DNA from: Streptomyces sp. NBC_00239
GTDB taxonomy: Bacteria > Actinomycetota > Actinomycetes > Streptomycetales > Streptomycetaceae
Reading direction: 5' to 3'
NCBI RefSeq assembly: GCF_036194065.1
Contig: NZ_CP108095.1
Location: 4,836,001 to 4,900,000 of the forward strand
DNA: 64,000 nucleotides
Part shown: one piece after another, positions 16,242-23,419 of the stretch
Numbering within the stretch: position 1 is the first letter of the stretch
Layout of the letters: the number at the start of each line of letters is the position of its first letter
Notes under the pieces: generated by a model
The model's input: only the letters and a program-made list of their open reading frames with translations
Told to the model about the DNA's origin: nothing
The model's database searches: none
Position numbers and translations under genes: made by a program

Positions 16242-16315
16242 GGGCCTGTGGCGCAGTCTGGTAGCGCACCTCGTTCGCATCGAGGGGGTCTGGGGTTCAA
16301 ATCCCCACAGGTCCA
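16242..16315 (+). tRNA. tRNA-Ala (anticodon CGC)
   Basis: A full cloverleaf can be drawn over 74 nt. The acceptor arm pairs GGGCCTG with CAGGTCC; the third pair is G3-U70, the classic alanine identity element. The anticodon stem CCTCG/CGAGG closes a TTCGCAT loop with anticodon CGC, reading GCG, one of the most used Ala codons in such genomes. The T arm is TGGGG-TTCAAAT-CCCCA. The discriminator is A, and CCA is not encoded. A strong hairpin follows 11 bp downstream. Confidence 0.96.
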
Positions 16316-16326
16316 CAGACATAGAG

Positions 16327-16358
16327 GATCCCGTCCGATCGCAAGATCGGGCGGGATC
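16327..16358 (+). terminator. Terminator hairpin after tRNA-Ala
   Basis: Fourteen-base arms GATCCCGTCCGATC (16327-16340) and GATCGGGCGGGATC (16345-16358) pair throughout with one G-U wobble around a GCAA tetraloop, followed by TTCTGCGTTC. It most likely ends the tRNA transcript. Confidence 0.8.
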
Positions 16359-16445
16359 TTCTGCGTTCCGGGCCGGGCGGCCCGATGGTCGGCCGCCGCG
16401 GTGCCCGACCGGCACGACCGGTCGGGGGCTGCGGTCGGGGGCGCG

Positions 16446-17351
16446 TCAGAGGGTGCCGAGGCGGGTGGTCAGTTCGTTGACGAACGCCTCCAGGTGGGGC
16501 GGGCGGGGACCGGGACGGGTGGCGACGCACCAGGTCCGGCGGTGGCCCCCGTGGCCCAGCCGGACCAGTCCCACGCCGTGCGAGGAAACGTACGGGGCGG
16601 CCACCCAGTTGGGGAGCACGGCGATGCCCTGGCCGCCGGCCACCATCTCGATCAGCAGGTCGGTGATCACCGGCATCGTGGTGATGCGGGCCGGGCGGGC
16701 GCCGTGCGGCAGCGGGAGCGGCACCGACGGGATCCGGTTCGGGTCGTAGACGTCGTAGACCATCAGGTGGGTGCCGGCGAAGTCCTCCGCCTCGACGTGC
16801 GGCCGGGCCGCCCACGGGTGGCCCGAAGGGACCACCGCCACCATCTCGTCGTCGAAGAGGCGGGTCATGCTGACCCGGTCCATCTCCAGGTCCGGCTTGG
16901 TCACCAGCGCCACGTCCACCCGGTCGGCCAGCAGCGCGGGGACCGGCGCGTCGTCCGGCACCGACTCCAGGCGGACCTCCGCCTCCGGGTGCTGGGTGCG
17001 GAAGGCGCGGATCACCGGGGGCAGCCAGGGGAAGGTGGTGCTGCACTGGGCCGTGAACCGCACCCGCAGCGGGTGCCCGTCGCGCATCTCCCGCAGGTCG
17101 CGGGTGGCCGACTCCAGTTCGCCCAGCACGTGACGGGCCGCCACCAGCATCCGCCGGCCCGCCGCATTGGGCACCAGCCGGCGGCCGTTCCGGTCGAAGA
17201 GCCGCAGGCCCAGGCGGTCCTCCAGGCGGGTGAGGCGCTGGCTCAGGGCCGGCTGGCTCACGAAGAGCCGCTCGGCGGCGGCGGTCAGACTGCCGGACTC
17301 CGCGGTGGCGGTGAGGAGTTCGAGGTCACGCAGGTCCACATCCATTCCCAT
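16446..17351 (-). CDS. LysR-family transcriptional regulator
   Basis: About 301 residues (ATG 17351; ATG 17345, MDVDLRDLELL, is an equally good start). The N-terminal winged helix-turn-helix spans residues about 5-65, with TAAAERLFVSQPALSQRLTR as the recognition region; the C-terminal part is the periplasmic-binding-protein-like effector domain (HPLRVRFTAQCSTTFPWLPP onward). LysR proteins usually control the divergently transcribed neighbour, here the SDR/NTF2/tautomerase operon. A CCATAA-N7-TTATGG palindrome overlaps its own start codon region and could mediate autorepression. The effector is unknown. It converges with the tRNA terminator. Confidence 0.94.
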   Translation of the reverse strand: MGMDVDLRDLELLTATAESGSLTAAAERLFVSQPALSQRLTRLEDRLGLRLFDRNGRRLVPNAAGRRMLVAARHVLGELESATRDLREMRDGHPLRVRFTAQCSTTFPWLPPVIRAFRTQHPEAEVRLESVPDDAPVPALLADRVDVALVTKPDLEMDRVSMTRLFDDEMVAVVPSGHPWAARPHVEAEDFAGTHLMVYDVYDPNRIPSVPLPLPHGARPARITTMPVITDLLIEMVAGGQGIAVLPNWVAAPYVSSHGVGLVRLGHGGHRRTWCVATRPGPRPPHLEAFVNELTTRLGTL

Positions 17352-17366
17352 AACGAGGGATTATGG
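17348..17366. promoter_or_regulatory. Palindrome, candidate LysR binding site
   Basis: CCATAA (17348-17353) and TTATGG (17361-17366) form perfect arms around a 7-bp centre, fitting the T-N11-A pattern of LysR boxes. It overlaps the LysR start codon and lies 105 bp upstream of the divergent SDR start, as expected for autoregulation plus activation. Assignment is by position and symmetry only. Confidence 0.5.
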
Positions 17367-17470
17367 CAGGCTCCAATCTTCGTCGTGGTGTGATGAGCGG
17401 GATGCTCCTAGGTTCGTTGATGCCGGCCAACGGGCCGGGTGAACGACGTACGAGCAACGGGAGTTCCGCC

Positions 17471-18211
17471 ATGTCTCAGCCCCGCACCGCCATCGTCACC
17501 GGCTCTTCCAGCGGCATCGGCCTGGACATCGCCCGGGCCTTCCTGGCGCAGGGCGCCAACGTGGTCCTCAACGGCCGGGACGGCGAGCGGCTCGCCAAGG
17601 CCGCGGCCGTCCTCGGGCACCCCGAGCGGGTCGCCGCGGTGGCCGGCGGCATCGGGAGCGCCGCGACCGGCGAGGCGCTGGTCCGCGCCGCCGTCGAGCG
17701 CTTCGGCGGGGTCGACGTCCTCGTCAACAACGCGGGCACCTTCGCCGCCAAGCCCTTCACGGAGGTCACGGAGGACGAGCTCGACGGATTCCTGGACGGG
17801 AACCTCAAGGGGACCTTCCTGACCACCCAGGCCGTGGTGCGGCGGCTGCGCGCGCAGGGCCGCGGCGGCTCCGTCGTCAACATCGGCACCGTCCTCGTCG
17901 ACCACGGGCTCGCCGGATTCCCCTGCTCCGCCCCGGTGGTGAGCAAGGGCGGCGTGCACGCCCTGACCACGAGCCTGGCCGCGGAACTCGCCGCCGACGG
18001 CATCCGGGTCAACCTGGTCGCGGCCGGCATCGTCCGCAGCCCGCTGCACGAGGGCGCCGACGTGGACGCCTTCGGCGGGCTCGCCCTCCTGGACCGGGTC
18101 GGCGAGGTCGACGAGATCGCCGAGGCGGTGCTGTACCTCGCGGGCGCCGGCTTCGTCACCGGCCACGCGCTGCGGGTCGACGGCGGCCACGTCACCGGGC
18201 GCACCCTGTGA
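17471..18211 (+). CDS. Short-chain dehydrogenase/reductase homologue lacking the catalytic Tyr
   Basis: A 246-residue Rossmann protein: TGSSSGIG (residues about 10-17) for the cofactor, VLVNNAGTF for the NAG motif, and a C-terminal TGHALRVDGG as in most SDRs. The active site is odd. The usual Y-x-x-x-K reads P-V-V-S-K (Pro155, Lys159), and the usual NISS stretch reads NIGTV. The Lys is kept but the proton-donor Tyr is absent at its expected place, so it may be a non-canonical reductase, use another residue, or be regulatory. ATG 17471 has GGGAG ten bases upstream. It is first in an operon with the NTF2-like and tautomerase genes, coupled through GTGA. Confidence 0.88.
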   Translation: MSQPRTAIVTGSSSGIGLDIARAFLAQGANVVLNGRDGERLAKAAAVLGHPERVAAVAGGIGSAATGEALVRAAVERFGGVDVLVNNAGTFAAKPFTEVTEDELDGFLDGNLKGTFLTTQAVVRRLRAQGRGGSVVNIGTVLVDHGLAGFPCSAPVVSKGGVHALTTSLAAELAADGIRVNLVAAGIVRSPLHEGADVDAFGGLALLDRVGEVDEIAEAVLYLAGAGFVTGHALRVDGGHVTGRTL

Positions 18212-18591
18212 GCGGGGTACTGCCGGCCGAGGCCGAGGTCCGGGCGGTGCTGGCGCACTACTTCGACGGGCTGTACCACGGCGACACGGGGTTGCTGGAG
18301 CAGGTCTTCCACCCCGAGGCGGTGTACGCCACCGCCACCGAGGGTCCCCTGCTGCGGCTGACCATGCCGGAGTACTTCCCGGTGGTCGCCCGCCGGGAGC
18401 CGCCGGCCGCGCGGCGGGAGGAGCGCCGGGACCGGATCGTCTCCGTCGAGTTCGCGGGCCCGGTGACCGCGCTGGCGCGGGTGGAGTGCGCGATGGGTCC
18501 GCGCCGCTACACCGACTTCCTGACCCTGCTGCGGGTGGACGGCCGCTGGCGGGTCATCTCCAAGGTCTTCCACTTCGAGACGGAGGAATGA
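18208..18591 (+). CDS. NTF2-like (SnoaL/lumazine-binding type) protein
   Basis: A 127-residue single-domain protein with the cone-shaped alpha+beta fold pattern of the NTF2 superfamily: the helix AEVRAVLAHYFDGLYHGDTGLLEQVFHPEA, then strands ending with YTDFLTLLRVDGRWRVISKVFHF, the family's standard C-terminal phrase. Members bind or isomerise small hydrophobic molecules in polyketide, steroid and aromatic metabolism, but many have no known activity. The GTG start overlaps the SDR stop by four bases, and the tautomerase gene begins 3 bp after its stop, so the three proteins are likely made together. Confidence 0.85.
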   Translation: MSGVLPAEAEVRAVLAHYFDGLYHGDTGLLEQVFHPEAVYATATEGPLLRLTMPEYFPVVARREPPAARREERRDRIVSVEFAGPVTALARVECAMGPRRYTDFLTLLRVDGRWRVISKVFHFETEE

Positions 18592-18594
18592 GCC

Positions 18595-18810
18595 GTGCCG
18601 TACGTGAACGTGAGGATCACCCGCGAGGGCGCGACGCCCGAGCAGAAGGCGCGGGTCATCGCGGGGATCACCGACCTGATGGTGTCGGTGCTGGGCAAGA
18701 GCCCGGCGACGACCTTCGTGGTCATCGACGAAGTGGCCCTGGAGGACTGGGGGATCGGCGGCCTGCCGGCGGAGGAGTTCCGCCGGCAGGCATCGGAGGC
18801 GCCGTCCTAG
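18595..18810 (+). CDS. 4-oxalocrotonate tautomerase family protein
   Basis: A 71-residue tautomerase. Translation from GTG gives MPYVNVRITREGATPEQK; removal of Met exposes the catalytic Pro1, invariant in this family. The remaining sequence follows the 4-OT beta-alpha-beta pattern, with KARVIAGITDLMVSVLGKSP as the helix and TTFVVIDEV as the second strand. It is slightly longer than classical 62-residue 4-OT and ends in a hydrophilic helix. Such enzymes move double bonds in dicarbonyl or unsaturated acids in aromatic breakdown. It closes the LysR-linked operon; the combination suggests catabolism of an enolisable carbonyl compound (inference). Confidence 0.9.
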   Translation: MPYVNVRITREGATPEQKARVIAGITDLMVSVLGKSPATTFVVIDEVALEDWGIGGLPAEEFRRQASEAPS

Positions 18811-18831
18811 GCCGCCTTCCGGAAGAGACGC

Positions 18832-19110
18832 CTAGCAGGTGCGGCCGACGTACCAGGCGCCGTCGATCCTGCTCGCCGAGCCCAGCCAGGTGAGGCCCGG
18901 GCCCACGCACTTCTCGTAGTTCGGGCCGAAGACCTCCACCTCGATCACGACGCGCGAGCCGTCGCTCGTGCAGTGGTTGTAGTAGGCGTCGGAGTGGGTC
19001 TTGTAGAAGCCGCAGGGGTCGGCGACGGCGGGGGACGCGGTCACGGTGCCGAGTCCGAACAGCAGGGCGGCGGCGCCGGTGGCCGCGAGCAGGGGACGCG
19101 TGATGCGCAT
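18832..19110 (-). CDS. Small secreted cysteine-containing protein (DUF6355-like)
   Basis: A 92-residue precursor. ATG 19110 follows AGAGGAG by eight bases. MRITRPLLAATGAAALLFGL with ASPAVA and DP after it is a Sec signal peptide with an AxA cleavage site, leaving about 65 residues. The mature part has four cysteines in the pattern CGFYKTHSDAYYNHC ... KCVGPGLTWLG ... YVGRTC, able to form two disulfides. This pattern matches my recollection of DUF6355, labelled as natural-product associated, but no function is established. It converges on the tautomerase gene and stands alone. It might be a secreted inhibitor or signalling protein; this cannot be decided from sequence. Confidence 0.75.
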   Translation of the reverse strand: MRITRPLLAATGAAALLFGLGTVTASPAVADPCGFYKTHSDAYYNHCTSDGSRVVIEVEVFGPNYEKCVGPGLTWLGSASRIDGAWYVGRTC

Positions 19111-19314
19111 GGGAGCACTCCTCTGGGAAACATGCCGAACGATTACGCGAAAGTGGGTACGCACAGAGTGTTGCGTCGATCACGTTGCGTAGTCACGCCG
19201 AGTCGCTCGTACGAGCGAACCGGTTCACCGGATCCGGTGGGGTCGGGTTTGGGGCGGCAGGCGGGTGACGAAGGCCACGGCCCGCGCGTGGCGCCGACCG
19301 GTCGAGAATGCAGC

Positions 19315-20661
19315 ATGACGACGAATCAGCAGGTGGACGCGGCAACCGCGCAGGCATGGGCGGCACTCGGTGGCGCGCCGGAACTGGCGGGCCGGGTGAC
19401 GTACCGGGGCGCGGGCGCCCTGACGGGGGGTCGGCTGCCGGTCCGGGAGCTGGCGCGGGCCACGGTGGGCGCGTGTTCGCTGGCCGCCGCCGAGCTGGCG
19501 GCGGTCCGCAACGGCACGCCCGTGCCGGCCCTGACGGTGGACGAAGGGGCGGTGTCCACGGCCTTCGTGAGCGAGCGGCACCTTCAGGTCGACGGCCGCA
19601 CCCCGGTGTCGTTCGCGCCACTGTCGGGCTTCTGGCAGACGGCGGACGGCTGGCTGCGGACGCACGCGAACTATCCGCACCACCGGGCCGCCCTCGCCGC
19701 CGCGCTGGGGCTGGGGCCGGCGGAGCAGACCCCCGAGGCGCTGCGCGAGGTCCTCGCGGGGCGGGCGGCGGCCGACGTGCAGGAAGAGGTGTACGCGGCG
19801 GGCGGGCTGGCCGTCGCGGTCGCCGGGCGGCTCGGGGAGCCGCAACCGCTGGTCGAGGCGGTGGACGGGGACCGGCGCGGGCGTCGCCTCGGGGCGGGCG
19901 AGCTGCCCGCCTCGGGGGTGCGCGTCCTGGACCTGACCCGGGTCATCGCCGGGCCGGTCGCCACCCGCACGCTGGGCCTGCTGGGCGCGGACGTCCTGCG
20001 GGTGGACTCGCCGGGGCTCCCGGAGGACGACGACGCGCACGCGGACACCGGCTTCGGGAAGCGGTCGGCCCGGCTGGACCTGGGGCGGCCGGGGGACCGG
20101 GCGGTGTTCGAGGAACTGCTGGCGGAGGCGGACGTGGTCGTCTGCGGGTACCGGCCGGGGGCGCTGGACCGCTTCGGGCTCTCGCCCGAGGAACTGACGG
20201 CCCGGCGCCCGGGCCTGGTGGTGGCCCGGCTGTGCGCGTGGGGCTGGGCCGGGCCGTGGGCGGGGCGGCGCGGCTTCGACTCGCTCGTGCAGGCCGGGTA
20301 CGGGATCGCCGCGCTGGAGGCGGGGCCGGACGGGCGGCCGGGGGTCCTGCCGGCGCAGGCGCTCGACCACGGCACGGGGTATCTGGTCGCGGCCGGGGTG
20401 CTGCGTGCGCTGGCGGACGGGGGTGGGCGGGTGCTGCGGTTCTCGCTGGCGGGTACGGCGTCCTGGCTGTGCCGGGAGGTGGACTCGGTGGCCGAACCGT
20501 CCGGCGGAGCGGGGGCCGCGTACGACGCGGGGGAGTGGTTGCGGGGGGCGGATTCGGCGTATGGGCGGTTGCGGTATGCGTCGCCGCCGTTGGCCGGGGC
20601 GCCGGCGGACTGGGCCCGTACGCCGTCCCGCTGGGGCACGGACGCCCCCACCTGGCACTAA
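19315..20661 (+). CDS. CaiB/BaiF-type (class III) CoA transferase
   Basis: A 448-residue family III CoA transferase-like protein. The conserved entry VRVLDLTRVIAGPVATRTLG is followed by LLGADVLRVDSPG, the segment FGKRSARLDLGRPGDRAVF, and GYRPGALDRFGLSPEEL. The catalytic Asp is probably Asp322 in RGFDSLVQAGYG, where formyl-CoA transferase and methylacyl-CoA racemase carry theirs. The first 170 residues are a divergent half-length domain, making the protein longer than simple CaiB members and suggesting an internally duplicated arrangement with a degenerate N-terminal copy (inference). The acyl substrate is unknown. No acyl-CoA synthetase or dehydrogenase is adjacent. The 3' gap is a repeat array. 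Confidence 0.85.
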   Translation: MTTNQQVDAATAQAWAALGGAPELAGRVTYRGAGALTGGRLPVRELARATVGACSLAAAELAAVRNGTPVPALTVDEGAVSTAFVSERHLQVDGRTPVSFAPLSGFWQTADGWLRTHANYPHHRAALAAALGLGPAEQTPEALREVLAGRAAADVQEEVYAAGGLAVAVAGRLGEPQPLVEAVDGDRRGRRLGAGELPASGVRVLDLTRVIAGPVATRTLGLLGADVLRVDSPGLPEDDDAHADTGFGKRSARLDLGRPGDRAVFEELLAEADVVVCGYRPGALDRFGLSPEELTARRPGLVVARLCAWGWAGPWAGRRGFDSLVQAGYGIAALEAGPDGRPGVLPAQALDHGTGYLVAAGVLRALADGGGRVLRFSLAGTASWLCREVDSVAEPSGGAGAAYDAGEWLRGADSAYGRLRYASPPLAGAPADWARTPSRWGTDAPTWH

Positions 20662-20875
20662 CCCCGCCGCCCGACACCCGGGGTATCACCCCGGGCCTTG
20701 TCGGTGCCCTGGGGCGCGACCTCCAGCCCTGTCGGCTGCCCGAGGGGCAATTCCCGGGCTCGTAGGTGCCCTGGCGGGCAAATCCCAGCCTCGCCGGCGT
20801 TTGAGGCGCGGGGTTTGGGGCGGAGCCCCAAGCAACCCGGCTCCGCCGGGCACCGGGCTCTGCCCGGACCCGCTC
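20662..20875. repeat. Dispersed GC-rich intergenic element, inverted pair
   Basis: This gap holds a full copy of the element also seen near 2020-2099, 44701-44775 and 48413-48470. It begins with CCTCGCCGGCGTTTGAGGCG, continues through GGGGCGGAGCCCC and CCGGCTCCGCCGGGCACCGG, and ends in the reversed block leading into the tandem array. Several segments are self-complementary and could act as terminators for the CoA transferase gene. I see no gene in it. Confidence 0.75.
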
Positions 20876-21174
20876 CTCAATCGCCGGAGGGGCTGAAGTG
20901 TGCGCAGCGTCGGCCCGTGCGGCTGGGCGGGGGTGCGCCTCAATCGCCGGAGGGGCTGAAGTGTGTGCAGCGTCGGCCCGTGCGGCTGGGCGGGGGTGCG
21001 CCTCAAACGCCGGAGGGGCTGAAGTGTGTGCAGCGTCGGCCCGTGCGGCTGGGCGGGGGTGCGCCTCAAACGCCGGCGGGGCTGGATATGCGCCCAGGTC
21101 GGCCGGTGGGTTGGAGGTGCGCCTGCGCCACGGTCAGCCGGCGAGGCTGAAGTGGGCCGGAGGTCGGCCGGGGG
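20876..21174. repeat. 63-bp tandem repeat array, three units plus diverged copies
   Basis: Units start at 20876, 20939 and 21002 and are nearly identical. Each begins CTCAA(T/A)CGCCGGAGGGGCTG, continues with GTGTGTGCAGCGTCGG, and ends GGGCGGGGGTGCGC. A fourth start at 21065 diverges after about 25 bp but keeps the same opening. The unit is 21 codons long, so frames remain open, but the translations are Arg/Gly-rich by composition and no gene is inferred. There are no unique spacers, so it is not a CRISPR array. Confidence 0.85.
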
Positions 21175-21666
21175 TTAGGCGAGGGGTTTGGACATGCAGC
21201 GGCTGGAGTTGTAGTGGCGGTAGAGGCCGAACTTGGGGCAGAAGTCGTAGCCGCTCGAGAGGTAGAGGGCTATCGCTTCCGGCTGCTGGTCGCCCGTTTC
21301 CAGGGCCATCCGGGTGCGGCCCGCCGCGCGGGCGTCGACTTCCAGCGCGGTGAGGATGCGGCGGGCCAGGCCCAGCCCGCGGGCCTCGGGTATGACGTAC
21401 ATCCGCTTGATCTCGGCGTCGCCGTCCGAGTAGCCCTCTTCGTTCTCGTCCTGCGCGCGCCAGGCCCCGCTGGCGACGGGGTTGCCGTCGGCGTCGTAGG
21501 CGAGGAGGTAGATCCCGTTCGGCGGAACGAACATCGACGGGTCCAGCGGGGTCTCGTCGCCCTCGCCCTGGTAGCGCTCGCGGTACTCGACCTGTACCTC
21601 GTCGTTGAGCTTGACCGCGTCCGGATGGTCGTACGTGGTGACGCGGAGCTGGATCCCGTTCGGCAT
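21175..21666 (-). CDS. GNAT-family acetyltransferase
   Basis: A 163-residue GNAT protein. ATG 21666 (MPNGIQLRVTTYDHPDAVKL) was chosen because it begins the fold; longer frames run into the divergent xthA gene. The acetyl-CoA-binding motif A is IKRMYVIPEARGLGLARRIL (strand then RGLGLA loop), and motif B includes ALETGDQQPEAIALYLSSGYD. The acceptor is unknown; the acidic central stretch (DENEEGYSDGDAE) is unusual. It is divergent from xthA with 46 bp between starts, so their promoters must overlap. The 3' end abuts the 63-bp repeat array. Confidence 0.9.
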   Translation of the reverse strand: MPNGIQLRVTTYDHPDAVKLNDEVQVEYRERYQGEGDETPLDPSMFVPPNGIYLLAYDADGNPVASGAWRAQDENEEGYSDGDAEIKRMYVIPEARGLGLARRILTALEVDARAAGRTRMALETGDQQPEAIALYLSSGYDFCPKFGLYRHYNSSRCMSKPLA

Positions 21667-21712
21667 GTGAGCATCGTACGGAATGGCGAAATCGCGGGGG
21701 TATGGTGCCGGG

Positions 21713-22516
21713 ATGCTCAGTGTGACCTCCGTGAACGTGAATGGGATCCGCGCCGCCGCCAAGAAGGGCTTCGTGCCCTGGCTGGCCGGGACCGAGTCCG
21801 ATGTGATCTGCCTCCAGGAGGTCCGTGCCGAGGAAGGGCAGATCCCGGACGAGGTCCGGGCGCCCGAGGGCTGGCACACCGTGTTCGCCCCGGCGGCGGC
21901 CAAGGGCCGGGCCGGCGTGGCGGTCTACAGCCGGCGTGCGCCCGAGCGCGTCCAGGTCGGCTTCGGGAGTGACGAATTCGACAGCAGCGGGCGCTACCTG
22001 GAGATCGACCTCCCGGGCGTGACCGTGGCCAGCCTCTACCTGCCGTCCGGCGAGGCCGGTACCGAGAAGCAGGACGAGAAGTACCGTTTCATGGCGGAGT
22101 TCGCGGCGTACCTGGCCGCGCTGCGGGTGCGGGCCGCGGCGGACGGCCGCGAGGTGCTGGTCTGCGGCGACTGGAACATCTGCCACCAGGAGGCGGACCT
22201 CAAGAACTGGAAGACCAACCGGAAGAACGCCGGCTTCCTGCCCGAGGAGCGCGAGTGGCTCGGCACGGTCTACGACGAGGCGGGCGCGGGCTACGTCGAC
22301 GTGGTGCGCGCGCTGAACCCCGACACCGAGGGCCCGTACTCCTGGTGGTCCTACCGGGGGCGGGCCTTCGACAACGACGCGGGCTGGCGCATCGACCTGC
22401 ACGTCGCGACCCCGGGGCTGGCCGCACGGGCCGTGAAGGCGGTCGTCGAGCGGGCCTCGACGCATCCGGAGCGTTGGTCGGACCACGCGCCGGTCACGGT
22501 CGCCTACGGGTTCTGA
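21713..22516 (+). CDS. xthA: Exodeoxyribonuclease III / AP endonuclease
   Basis: A 267-residue metal-dependent endonuclease/exonuclease/phosphatase fold protein for base-excision repair. Catalytic landmarks are present in order: SVNVNGIRAA (Asn), VICLQEVRAE (metal-binding Glu), SLYLPSGEAG, GDWNICHQEADL (Asp-x-Asn), WWSYRGRAFDNDAGWRIDL, and the C-terminal SDHAPVTV (catalytic Asp-His). Length is typical for XthA. ATG 21713 begins directly at the first strand, MLSVTSVNVNG. Its last 13 bp overlap the convergent MerR gene. Confidence 0.95.
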   Translation: MLSVTSVNVNGIRAAAKKGFVPWLAGTESDVICLQEVRAEEGQIPDEVRAPEGWHTVFAPAAAKGRAGVAVYSRRAPERVQVGFGSDEFDSSGRYLEIDLPGVTVASLYLPSGEAGTEKQDEKYRFMAEFAAYLAALRVRAAADGREVLVCGDWNICHQEADLKNWKTNRKNAGFLPEEREWLGTVYDEAGAGYVDVVRALNPDTEGPYSWWSYRGRAFDNDAGWRIDLHVATPGLAARAVKAVVERASTHPERWSDHAPVTVAYGF

Positions 22517-23226
22517 GTCCGCAGCCTGCGGTCCATCGCCATGGACAGCTCCGCCTCGACCACGCTCTTGGCGAGCGGCCGGAGCCGGTCCATGGCCTTG
22601 GGCAGGTCGTCCCGGCCGCCGGGCAGGTGCCCGGCGATCAGCTCCGCGAACAGGTCCGCCATCGCGTCCGCGTGCTCGCGGACCCGGCGGCCCGCCTCCA
22701 GGACGGCGGCGAGCGGCACGCCCTCGCGGACGAGGGCCGAGGAGACGTCCAGCAGCCGGCGGCTGACGTGCACGATCTCGTCGCCGTCGACGGCCAGGTA
22801 GCCGAGGTCCAGCGAGGCGGCGAGGTTCTCGGGGGTGACCTCGCCCTCGAAGTAGTCGGCGAGCGCCTCGGGGGTCAGTCGGACCGGGGTCTCCTCGGAC
22901 CAGTCCAGGACGCCGCCGTCGGCGAGGCCGAGCAGCTCGCCGAGCTGGCCCACGTCCCGGCCGCTCTCGAAGGCGGCGGTCAGTTCCGCGATGCCGCCGA
23001 GCGTGTGGCCGCGCTCCAGGAGGGCGGAGATGGTGCGCAGCCGGGCCAGGTGGTGGTCGTCGTACCAGGCGATGCGGCCTTCGCGGCGCGGCGGCGGGAG
23101 CAGCTTGCGCTCGCGGTAGAAGCGCACGGTGCGGACCGGGAGGCCGGCCGCCTCGGCCAGTTCCTCCACCCGGTATTCGCGTACGGTGCCCTCGGCGGGC
23201 TCTGCCGGCTGCCTGTCTTCGACCAC
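22504..23226 (-). CDS. MerR-family transcriptional regulator
   Basis: A 240-residue regulator. The N-terminal winged helix contains YRVEELAEAAGLPVRTVRFYRERKLLPPP (residues about 18-46), the MerR signature, then ARLRTISALLERGHTLGGIAELTAAFESG. The C-terminal 150 residues form a helical effector domain without an evident metal-binding cysteine cluster, so it more likely senses an organic ligand. It is divergent from the monooxygenase operon, and a TGCCAG-N6-CTGGCA palindrome lies in the shared gap. Its 3' end overlaps xthA by 13 bp in convergent orientation. Confidence 0.92.
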   Translation of the reverse strand: MVEDRQPAEPAEGTVREYRVEELAEAAGLPVRTVRFYRERKLLPPPRREGRIAWYDDHHLARLRTISALLERGHTLGGIAELTAAFESGRDVGQLGELLGLADGGVLDWSEETPVRLTPEALADYFEGEVTPENLAASLDLGYLAVDGDEIVHVSRRLLDVSSALVREGVPLAAVLEAGRRVREHADAMADLFAELIAGHLPGGRDDLPKAMDRLRPLAKSVVEAELSMAMDRRLRTQNP

Positions 23227-23330
23227 GGGCGCAGCCTATGGGGTGGCGGCGGGTTTCGGGCCGGGCCGGTGCCGGTCCGGCGCCTTGGGGTCGTACCGTC
23301 GGTAACTTTCCGCGCGCAACCCCTACCCAT

Positions 23331-23378
23331 GAGTACGGCACTGCTCTACTCTCCCCATCGTGCCAGTGATTGCTGGCA
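23331..23378. promoter_or_regulatory. Candidate operators between MerR and monooxygenase genes
   Basis: Two symmetric elements lie 40-90 bp upstream of the monooxygenase start: GAGTA-N11-TACTC (23331-23351) and the perfect TGCCAG-N6-CTGGCA (23361-23378). MerR proteins bind such dyads within promoter spacers, but TetR- or AraC-type regulators encoded elsewhere are also possible. Confidence 0.5.
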
Positions 23379-23419
23379 AGGTCGTGGTACTGGGACAGGG
23401 ACTGCGGGAGGGCGGCGGC

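Noticed and set aside
10916..16315. An integrated mobile element using the tRNA-Ala as attachment site
   Set aside because: No integrase, no repeat of the tRNA 3' end and no change of composition are visible on either side.
20876..21064. CRISPR array
   Set aside because: The repeats are directly adjacent, with no unique spacers, and no cas genes occur in the window.
20698..21353. Repeat-encoded frames across the 63-bp array
   Set aside because: Open frames follow from a 63-bp unit without stops; no start signal or domain.
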